Of a stretch of DNA of 64,000 bases, positions 57,476-64,000 are shown piece after piece. How positions within the stretch are numbered: position 1 is the stretch's first letter; every line of letters starts with the position of its first letter. This DNA comes from Cedecea neteri. GTDB taxonomy: Bacteria; Pseudomonadota; Gammaproteobacteria; Enterobacterales; Enterobacteriaceae. Made by a program: the position numbers and the translations under genes. The stretch is taken from the NCBI RefSeq assembly GCF_000758325.1, contig NZ_CP009459.1, forward strand, positions 1,302,001 through 1,366,000, written 5' to 3'. The notes below the pieces were generated by a model. That model had not been told where the DNA came from, did no database searches, and worked only from the letters and a program-made list of their open reading frames with translations.

Positions 57476-59074
57476 ATGACACAACAGACAGTTAGCGAAG
57501 AGCTGGCCTTTAGCCAGCCGTTTGGCGAGCAAGAGAAGCAGATCCTCACCCCGGAAGCCGTAGAGTTCCTCGGCGAGCTGGTGAGTCGCTTTACCCCACA
57601 GCGCAACAAGCTGCTGGCATCTCGCATTGCTGAACAGCAGGCCATCGACGGCGGAAAGCTTCCTGATTTTAATTCGGAAACCGATTCCATTCGTAAAAGT
57701 GACTGGCAGATTCGTGGTATTCCGCAGGATCTGCTCGACCGCAGGGTAGAAATTACCGGGCCGGTTGAACGCAAAATGGTGATCAACGCCCTGAATGCTA
57801 ACGTAAAAGTCTTTATGGCCGACTTTGAAGATTCCCTGGCGCCGAGCTGGAGCAAAGTCATCGACGGGCAGATCAACCTGCGAGATGCGATTAACGGCAC
57901 CATCAGCTGGACAAACGAAGCGGGAAAAATCTATCAGCTGAAACCCGATCCGGCAGTACTGGTTTGCCGCGTGCGCGGTCTGCATCTGCCTGAAAAACAT
58001 GTGACCTGGCGCGGGGAAGCAATCCCTGGCAGCCTGTTCGACTTCGGGCTCTATTTCTTCCACAACGTGGATGCCCTGCTGGCTAAAGGCAGTGGCCCTT
58101 ATTTCTATCTGCCCAAAACCCAGTCATGGCAGGAAGCGGCCTGGTGGAGCGAAGTCTTCAGCTTCACGGAAGATCGCTTCGATCTGCCACGTGGCACGAT
58201 TAAAGCGACTTTGTTGATCGAAACGCTGCCTGCTGTCTTCCAGATGGATGAGATTCTGCATGCCCTGAAAGATCACATCGTGGGCCTGAACTGTGGTCGC
58301 TGGGACTACATCTTCAGCTACATCAAAACCCTGAAAAACCACCCGGATCGCGTCCTGCCGGACAGACAGTCCGTGACGATGGATAAGCCTTTCCTGAATG
58401 CTTACTCGCGCCTGCTGATCAAGACCTGTCATCGTCGCGGTGCCTTTGCGATGGGCGGCATGGCGGCCTTTATCCCGAGCAAAGACAGCGCGCGTAATGA
58501 ATGGGTACTGAACAAAGTCAAAGCGGACAAAGAGATGGAGGCCAACAACGGTCATGATGGTACCTGGATTGCGCATCCGGGCCTTGCGGACACGGTTGTT
58601 GAGGTCTTTGGCAAAGCGTTGGGTGAGCGCCAGAACCAGCTGGATATCAGCCGCAGCGAAGATGCACCCATCACAGCGGCACAGCTGCTTGAGCCTTGCC
58701 CTGGCGAGCGCACCGAAGAAGGCATGCGCGCCAACATTCGCGTGGCGGTGCAGTACATCGAGGCGTGGATCTCCGGCAACGGCTGCGTACCGATTTACGG
58801 GCTGATGGAAGATGCCGCGACCGCTGAAATCTCCCGTACTTCCATCTGGCAATGGATCCACCACCAAAAGACGCTAAGCAACGGTCAGACCGTGACGAAA
58901 GCGCTGTTCCGCCAGATGCTTGCCGAAGAGATGTTGGTAATTCAGGACGAGCTGGGCGACCAGCGTTTTAGCCAGGGACGCTTCGATGAAGCTGCGCGGC
59001 TGATGGAACAAATTACCACCTCAGAAGAGTTAATCGACTTCCTGACGCTGCCGGGCTACCGCCTGCTTGCCTGA
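57476..59074 (+). CDS. aceB: Malate synthase A
   Basis: Glyoxylate shunt: condenses glyoxylate and acetyl-CoA to malate. 532 residues (533 in E. coli). Segments FMADFEDSLAPSW, the GRWDYIFSYIK region around the active site and AFAMGGMAAFIPSK are intact. First gene of aceBAK, start ATG after AAGGAGTAACCGA. Expected to be repressed by IclR in the absence of acetate or fatty acids, complementing fadBA elsewhere in the window. Confidence 0.98.
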   Translation: MTQQTVSEELAFSQPFGEQEKQILTPEAVEFLGELVSRFTPQRNKLLASRIAEQQAIDGGKLPDFNSETDSIRKSDWQIRGIPQDLLDRRVEITGPVERKMVINALNANVKVFMADFEDSLAPSWSKVIDGQINLRDAINGTISWTNEAGKIYQLKPDPAVLVCRVRGLHLPEKHVTWRGEAIPGSLFDFGLYFFHNVDALLAKGSGPYFYLPKTQSWQEAAWWSEVFSFTEDRFDLPRGTIKATLLIETLPAVFQMDEILHALKDHIVGLNCGRWDYIFSYIKTLKNHPDRVLPDRQSVTMDKPFLNAYSRLLIKTCHRRGAFAMGGMAAFIPSKDSARNEWVLNKVKADKEMEANNGHDGTWIAHPGLADTVVEVFGKALGERQNQLDISRSEDAPITAAQLLEPCPGERTEEGMRANIRVAVQYIEAWISGNGCVPIYGLMEDAATAEISRTSIWQWIHHQKTLSNGQTVTKALFRQMLAEEMLVIQDELGDQRFSQGRFDEAARLMEQITTSEELIDFLTLPGYRLLA

Positions 59075-59104
59075 ACCTAACCCTATAAAAATGGAGCATC
59101 TGAA

Positions 59105-60412
59105 ATGAAAACCTCTCGTAGCCAACAGATTCAACAAGTACAACAAGAATGGACACAGCCACGTTGGGAAGGCATCAAGCGTACCTATAGCGCAGAAGAC
59201 GTTGTGAAACTGCGCGGTTCACTGACCCCGGAATGTACCCTGGCACAGCACGGGGCGGCTAAACTCTGGCGCCTGCTGCACGGTGAATCGAAAAAAGGCT
59301 ACGTAAACAGTCTGGGGGCGTTAACCGGCGGCCAGGCTTTACAGCAGGCGAAAGCGGGTATCGAAGCCATTTACCTCTCCGGCTGGCAGGTTGCGGCAGA
59401 CGCGAACCTGGCGTCCAGCATGTATCCGGATCAGTCACTCTACCCGGCGAACTCTGTCCCTGCGGTTGTCGATCGGATCAACAACAGCTTCCAGCGTGCG
59501 GATCAGATCCAGTGGGCATCCAATATTGAACCGGGAGATCCGCGCCACATTGACTACTTCTTGCCGATCGTTGCCGATGCAGAAGCTGGTTTTGGTGGCG
59601 TGCTGAACGCCTTCGAACTGATGAAGTCGATGATTCAGGCCGGTGCCGCTGCGGTGCACTTTGAAGACCAGCTTGCCTCGGTCAAGAAATGTGGCCACAT
59701 GGGCGGTAAAGTTCTGGTCCCAACTCAGGAAGCTATCCAGAAGCTGACCGCGGCTCGTCTGGCGGCTGACGTGATGGGAGTTCCAACGCTGCTGATCGCC
59801 CGTACCGATGCTGACGCGGCAGATCTGATCACCTCCGACTGCGACGAATACGACCGTGAATTCATCACCGGTGAACGCACTCAGGAAGGTTTCTACCGTA
59901 CTCGCGCTGGCATTGAGCAGGCCATCAGCCGTGGCCTGGCCTACGCGCCTTATGCCGACCTGGTCTGGTGTGAAACCTCTAAACCTGACCTGGACCAGGC
60001 CCGCCGTTTCGCGGAAGCCATCCACGCACGCTTCCCTGGCAAACTGCTGGCCTACAACTGCTCGCCGTCGTTTAACTGGAAGAAAAACCTCGATGACAAA
60101 ACCATCGCGTCCTTCCAGCAAGAACTGTCGGACATGGGCTACAAATACCAGTTCATCACCCTGGCGGGGATCCACAGCATGTGGTTCAACATGTTCGACC
60201 TGGCGCACTCTTATGCGCAGGGTGAGGGGATGCGTCACTATGTTGAGAAAGTACAGCAGCCTGAATTTGCTGCCGCTTCCGAAGGCTACACCTTCGTTTC
60301 TCACCAGCAGGAAGTGGGCACCGGCTACTTTGACCGCGTAACTACCGTCATCCAGGGCGGATCTTCCTCCGTCACGGCGCTGACAGGTTCGACTGAAGAA
60401 GAGCAGTTCTGA
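59105..60412 (+). CDS. aceA: Isocitrate lyase
   Basis: Cleaves isocitrate to glyoxylate and succinate. 435 residues (434 in E. coli). The catalytic cysteine lies in the signature [11 protein letters not shown] near 195. TRGW-type N-terminus [10 protein letters not shown] and the C-terminal [12 protein letters not shown] match. It follows aceB after 30 bases. Confidence 0.98.
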   Translation: MKTSRSQQIQQVQQEWTQPRWEGIKRTYSAEDVVKLRGSLTPECTLAQHGAAKLWRLLHGESKKGYVNSLGALTGGQALQQAKAGIEAIYLSGWQVAADANLASSMYPDQSLYPANSVPAVVDRINNSFQRADQIQWASNIEPGDPRHIDYFLPIVADAEAGFGGVLNAFELMKSMIQAGAAAVHFEDQLASVKKCGHMGGKVLVPTQEAIQKLTAARLAADVMGVPTLLIARTDADAADLITSDCDEYDREFITGERTQEGFYRTRAGIEQAISRGLAYAPYADLVWCETSKPDLDQARRFAEAIHARFPGKLLAYNCSPSFNWKKNLDDKTIASFQQELSDMGYKYQFITLAGIHSMWFNMFDLAHSYAQGEGMRHYVEKVQQPEFAAASEGYTFVSHQQEVGTGYFDRVTTVIQGGSSSVTALTGSTEEEQF

Positions 60413-60426
60413 ACAAACTTTATTTT

Positions 60427-60464
60427 CCCCCTCTCCTTTGGGAGAGGGCCGGGGTGAGGGGAGA
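60427..60464 (+). repeat. Palindromic repeat between aceA and aceK
   Basis: CCCTCTCC (60429-60436) pairs with GGAGAGGG (60441-60448) around TTTG, followed by CCGGGGTGAGGGGAG. This CCCTCTCC...GGGGTGAGGGG unit is a dispersed repeat I recognise from enterobacterial genomes. The last part supplies the GA-rich ribosome site of aceK. Confidence 0.75.
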
Positions 60465-60469
60465 AATAA

Positions 60470-62212
60470 ATGTCACACAGGCTGGAGCTGTTAATTGCCC
60501 ACACCATCCTGCAGGGGTTCGACGCCCAATACGGTCGATTTCTGGAGGTCACTGCGGGTGCCCAGCAGCGCTTTGAACAGGCCGACTGGCATGCCGTTCA
60601 ACAGGCGATGAAAAGCCGCATCAACCTGTACGATCACCACGTAGGCCTCGTAGCAGAACAGCTTCGCTGCATTACCGGCGGGCAGAACACCGACGCGGCC
60701 TTTTTACTGCGCGTGAAAGAGCAATACACCCGGCTACTGCCGGATTACCCACGCTTTGAAATTGCCGAAAGCTTTTTTAATTCTGTCTATTGTCGGCTCT
60801 TCGACCACCGCTCGCTTACTCCCGAGCGGCTTTTTATCTTCAGCTCACAGGCAGGCAAGCAGCTTCGGCCGCTGCCTCGCCCACTCGCAAAAACGTTTCT
60901 CCCGGAGCAAGGCTGGACGACGTTGCTCACGACCTTGCTCTCCGATCTCCCGCTGCGCCTGCCCTGGCAGGATATTGCGCGGGATGTGGGTTTTATCCTC
61001 GCTCATCTGCATGAAACCTTCGGCGCAGAAACATTGCGAACGGCCACGTTGGAAGTGGCTAATGAACTGTTTTATCGCAATAAAGCCGCCTGGCTGGTTG
61101 GCAAACTGGTTCTGCCGGGAGGAAAAATCCCCTTTTTGTTGCCGATCCATCGCACCGATGATGGCCGGTTACTGGTGGATACCTGCCTGACCAGCTCGCC
61201 TGAAGCCAGCATCGTTTTTGGCTTCGCTCGCTCTTATTTCATGGTGTATGCCCCTTTTCCCGCAGCGCTTGTGGAGTGGCTGCGCGAGATTTTACCGGGT
61301 AAAACGACCGCCGAACTGTACATGGCGATTGGCTGCCAGAAGCACGGCAAAACCGAAAGCTATCGCGAGTATTTGACCTACATTCAGAGCACGGCCGAGC
61401 AGTTTATTGAGGCACCCGGCATACGCGGCATGGTGATGCTGGTGTTCACGCTGCCGGGCTTCGATCGCGTGTTTAAAGTGATAAAGGACAAGTTCGCGCC
61501 GCAAAAAGAGGTCACCGCCGAAAGGGTTCGTGCCTGTTATCAACTGGTCAAAGAACACGACCGCGTGGGGCGCATGGCGGATACTCAGGAGTTTGAAAAC
61601 TTCGTGCTGGATAAGCGGCAGATAAGTTCCGATCTCATGGCGCTGCTACAGGAAGAAGTACCTGAAAAACTAACCGATCTTGGCGACCGAATTGCCATCA
61701 GCCATCTCTACATTGAGCGGCGAATGGTGCCGCTTAACCTGTGGCTGGAGCAGGTAGAAGGCCAGCAGCTAAGGGATGCAGTGGAAGAGTACGGCAATGC
61801 CATTCGCCAACTGGCGGCAGCCAACATCTTCCCTGGCGACATGCTATTTAAAAACTTTGGCGTGACGCGCCACGGGCGGGTGGTGTTCTACGATTACGAT
61901 GAAATTTGCTACATGACCGAGGTGAATTTCCGGGATATTCCGCCGCCGCGTTACCCTGAAGATGAACTCTCTTCGGAGCCGTGGTACAGCATCTCGCCGG
62001 GAGATGTCTTCCCGGAAGAGTTCCGCCACTATCTTTGCGCGGACAGACGCATTCGCCCGCTATTCGATGAAATGCACGCCGACCTGTTCCGCGCCGACTT
62101 TTGGCGCGCTTTGCAAACCCGCATCCGCGATGGCTATGTAGAAGATGTTTATGCTTATCGCCGCCGGCAGCGCTTCAGCCAGCGGTTTGGGGAAGTGAAG
62201 CGAGCGGGCTAG
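60470..62212 (+). CDS. aceK: Isocitrate dehydrogenase kinase/phosphatase
   Basis: AceK phosphorylates and dephosphorylates isocitrate dehydrogenase, setting the flow between TCA cycle and glyoxylate shunt. 580 residues (578 in E. coli). MYAxGRSP-like kinase core: [23 protein letters not shown] holds the catalytic aspartates. ATG 60470 follows GAGGGGAGAAATAA. The gene ends in a CTAG shared with the convergent iclR stop. Expression is likely lower than aceBA because of the intervening repeat. Confidence 0.96.
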   Translation: MSHRLELLIAHTILQGFDAQYGRFLEVTAGAQQRFEQADWHAVQQAMKSRINLYDHHVGLVAEQLRCITGGQNTDAAFLLRVKEQYTRLLPDYPRFEIAESFFNSVYCRLFDHRSLTPERLFIFSSQAGKQLRPLPRPLAKTFLPEQGWTTLLTTLLSDLPLRLPWQDIARDVGFILAHLHETFGAETLRTATLEVANELFYRNKAAWLVGKLVLPGGKIPFLLPIHRTDDGRLLVDTCLTSSPEASIVFGFARSYFMVYAPFPAALVEWLREILPGKTTAELYMAIGCQKHGKTESYREYLTYIQSTAEQFIEAPGIRGMVMLVFTLPGFDRVFKVIKDKFAPQKEVTAERVRACYQLVKEHDRVGRMADTQEFENFVLDKRQISSDLMALLQEEVPEKLTDLGDRIAISHLYIERRMVPLNLWLEQVEGQQLRDAVEEYGNAIRQLAAANIFPGDMLFKNFGVTRHGRVVFYDYDEICYMTEVNFRDIPPPRYPEDELSSEPWYSISPGDVFPEEFRHYLCADRRIRPLFDEMHADLFRADFWRALQTRIRDGYVEDVYAYRRRQRFSQRFGEVKRAG

Positions 62213-63042
62213 CGCCCGCCGCCGTAAGCCAGCGTAATTTCTTTTGCAGCCTTGATTACCAGCGCACCCAGCTCCGTCACGCGGTCATCGGTGATGCGCG
62301 AAATCGGGCCAGAAATAGAGATCGCCGCAAACGCCTCATGGTGTTCATCGTAGATGCACGAAGCCACGCAGCGCAGCCCCAAGGCATGCTCTTCATCGTC
62401 AAATGAATAACCGCGCTTGCGGGTTTGCGCTAAATCTTCCTTTAAATGCAGCGGTGAAGTCAGCGTGGCTGGCGTGTAGCTGTGCAGTCCTTTGCGGTGC
62501 AGCAGGCCCGCCAGTTCGTCGTCGTTCAACTGAGCCAGAAACGCTTTGCCAGCACCGGACGCGTGCATCGGCAGCTTGCCGCCAATAGGTGCTGACATAC
62601 GCATCAGCTGCGTGCATTGCACCTGGTCGATAATAATCGCCTGATGATCGCTCTTGTCGAGCACCGCAAGGTTGACGGTTTCGCCGGAGGCTTCCATCAG
62701 TTTGCGCAGAATAGGGTGCACAATGGCCAGCAGATTGCGGCTTTGCAGGAAGCTGCTGCCGACGACAAATGCGTGCGCGCCAATCGTCCAGTGACCAAGA
62801 TCGCCCACCTGATGCACAAAACCTAACTGCTGCATCGTAGTGAGCAGACGGTGGGTGGTGGAATTGGGCAAACCAGCCTGCTGGGCAAGCTCGGTGAGCG
62901 CCACGCTACCGTGAGATTCGGCAATCCACTCCAGCAGCTTAAGGCCGCGGGTCAGGGACTGCACTTGCCCGGTAGCAGCCGGAGCCGCAGCGGCTGCGGC
63001 GCGGGGTTTCTTACCTCGTTTAGCGGGGACTGTAGCAACCAT
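62209..63042 (-). CDS. iclR: Transcriptional repressor of the glyoxylate bypass
   Basis: IclR represses aceBAK and itself; glyoxylate and pyruvate are its ligands. 277 residues (274 in E. coli). N-terminal winged helix with [20 protein letters not shown] (~50-70), then the GAF-like effector domain containing [22 protein letters not shown] short basic N-terminal tail with an alanine-rich stretch is slightly longer than in E. coli. The gene is tail to tail with aceK, overlapping by four bases; E. coli K-12 has arpA between them. Confidence 0.97.
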   Translation of the reverse strand: MVATVPAKRGKKPRAAAAAAPAATGQVQSLTRGLKLLEWIAESHGSVALTELAQQAGLPNSTTHRLLTTMQQLGFVHQVGDLGHWTIGAHAFVVGSSFLQSRNLLAIVHPILRKLMEASGETVNLAVLDKSDHQAIIIDQVQCTQLMRMSAPIGGKLPMHASGAGKAFLAQLNDDELAGLLHRKGLHSYTPATLTSPLHLKEDLAQTRKRGYSFDDEEHALGLRCVASCIYDEHHEAFAAISISGPISRITDDRVTELGALVIKAAKEITLAYGGGR

Positions 63043-63064
63043 ACCGGACTCCTTTTTCGTATCG

Positions 63065-63079
63065 TGGAAATCATTTTCG
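63065..63079 (-). promoter_or_regulatory. IclR autoregulatory operator
   Basis: TGGAAATCATTTTCG fits TGGAAATNATTTCCA at 13 of 14 defined positions. It lies 23 bases upstream of the iclR start, as expected for autorepression. Confidence 0.8.
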
Positions 63080-63132
63080 TTTTATTTGGCGAATTTGCAA
63101 CCGCTACTCAGACTGATCGGAGGAGTGATGCT

Positions 63133-63149
63133 GAACATCTCTCATGTTC
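63133..63149. promoter_or_regulatory. Dyad in the iclR-metH intergenic region
   Basis: GAACAT-CTCTC-ATGTTC is a perfect 6-base dyad about 86 bases before metH. MetR activates metH in E. coli through TGAA-N5-TTCA-type sites; the fit here (TGAAC...GTTCC) is partial, so the binding protein is uncertain. Confidence 0.45.
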
Positions 63150-63234
63150 CCGATATGCGGCTTTTACGACCCTATAGATTGTGCAAGTATGGGATGGCAT
63201 ATCCGTCAGGCAGGGAAAACAGGTGGGAGTGAGC

Positions 63235-64000
63235 GTGAGCAACAACGTAGAAAAACTGAAACAACAACTTAGTGAGCGCATTCTGGTGCTGGACGGCGGT
63301 ATGGGGACCATGATCCAAAGCTACCGTCTCGATGAGAGTGATTTCCGTGGCGAGCGTTTTGCCGACTGGCCGTGTGACCTCAAAGGCAACAATGATCTGC
63401 TGGTGCTCAGCAAACCGGAAATTATCGCCGCGATTCACTATGCCTACTTTGAAGCTGGCGCCGACATCGTCGAAACCAACACCTTTAACTCCACCACCAT
63501 TGCGATGGCGGATTACCAAATGGAGTCGCTGTCGGCAGAAATTAACTTCGAAGCCGCTAAGCTGGCGCGTGCCTGTGCCGACGAATGGACGGCCCGCACG
63601 CCGGAAAAACCGCGTTACGTCGCCGGTGTACTTGGCCCGACCAACCGCACGGCGTCAATTTCCCCGGATGTGAACGACCCTGCCTTCCGCAACATCACCT
63701 TTGATCAGCTGGTCGCCGCTTACCGTGAATCGACCAGGGCGCTGGTGGAAGGCGGGGCCGACCTGATCATGATCGAAACGGTTTTCGACACCCTGAATGC
63801 CAAAGCCGCCATCTTCGCCGTAAAGGCAGAGTTTGAAGCGCTCGGCGTTGACCTGCCGATCATGATTTCCGGCACCATCACCGATGCGTCAGGCCGCACG
63901 CTTTCCGGTCAGACGACAGAAGCTTTCTATAACTCCCTGCGCCACGCCGACGCGCTCTCTTTCGGGCTTAACTGCGCGCTGGGGCCGGACGAACTGCGGC
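63235..64000 (+). CDS. metH: Cobalamin-dependent methionine synthase, N-terminal part (cut by window end)
   Basis: MetH transfers methyl from methyltetrahydrofolate via cobalamin to homocysteine. 255 residues are visible of about 1227: most of the homocysteine-binding barrel, from [15 protein letters not shown] to [13 protein letters not shown], which holds the first of three zinc-binding cysteines (~247). The GTG at 63235 was chosen since GGGAG lies 5 bases upstream and the protein aligns with E. coli there; a GTG two codons earlier overlaps that site. The frame is open to the window edge. Confidence 0.96.
   Translation, partial: MSNNVEKLKQQLSERILVLDGGMGTMIQSYRLDESDFRGERFADWPCDLKGNNDLLVLSKPEIIAAIHYAYFEAGADIVETNTFNSTTIAMADYQMESLSAEINFEAAKLARACADEWTARTPEKPRYVAGVLGPTNRTASISPDVNDPAFRNITFDQLVAAYRESTRALVEGGADLIMIETVFDTLNAKAAIFAVKAEFEALGVDLPIMISGTITDASGRTLSGQTTEAFYNSLRHADALSFGLNCALGPDELR

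Overview
This window is core chromosome of an Enterobacteriaceae species close to Escherichia, Klebsiella, Enterobacter and Cedecea. Nearly every protein lines up with its E. coli K-12 counterpart at almost the same length. The regulatory sites recognised (FadR, PurR, MetJ, IclR and CRP type, TPP riboswitch, L10 leader) are of enterobacterial type. The two 16S genes fit the family but do not fix a genus by eye; Cedecea or a near relative is only a guess.

Layout. 1-9791: ubiD (5' end missing), fre, the divergent beta-oxidation operon fadBA, pepQ-yigZ, trkH, hemG. 9792-15568: a complete rRNA operon with tRNA-Ile and tRNA-Ala in its spacer. 15655-18623: murB-birA and coaA. 19034-20880: four tRNAs and tufB. 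21058-33207: secE-nusG, rplKA, rplJL-rpoBC with leader, attenuator and RNase III structures. 33311-36205 is the only accessory-looking block: a secreted alpha/beta hydrolase, a membrane-anchored AraC-type regulator overlapping it tail to tail, and an orphan PTS IIB-IIA pair behind a probable CRP-dependent promoter. 36431-42007: thiCEFSGH under a TPP riboswitch. 42064-47025: rsd, nudC, hemE, nfi, yjaG, hupA, yjaH. 47072-50151: purHD with a PurR operator and a long leader hairpin. 50269-56086: a second rRNA operon (tRNA-Glu spacer) followed by three stacked terminator modules. 56301-64000: metA, aceBAK, iclR and the start of metH.

The most notable points are these. (i) The first rRNA operon joins the left flank of E. 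coli rrnA (hemG) to the right flank of E. coli rrnB (murB), as expected from recombination between rRNA operons. (ii) The two 16S copies differ, as far as read, only at three base pairs that covary. (iii) Downstream of 5S there are repeated modules of a 5S tail plus terminator, whose hairpins keep their shape while the arm sequence changes. (iv) The purHD leader can form a stem of about 16 bp that the known PurR control does not explain. (v) The hydrolase/membrane-AraC pair and the orphan PTS IIB/IIA pair are accessory genes of unknown function in the rpoC-thiH interval. I found no CRISPR array, insertion sequence, prophage or defence system. The window is mostly housekeeping, and I do not claim a dramatic new system in it.
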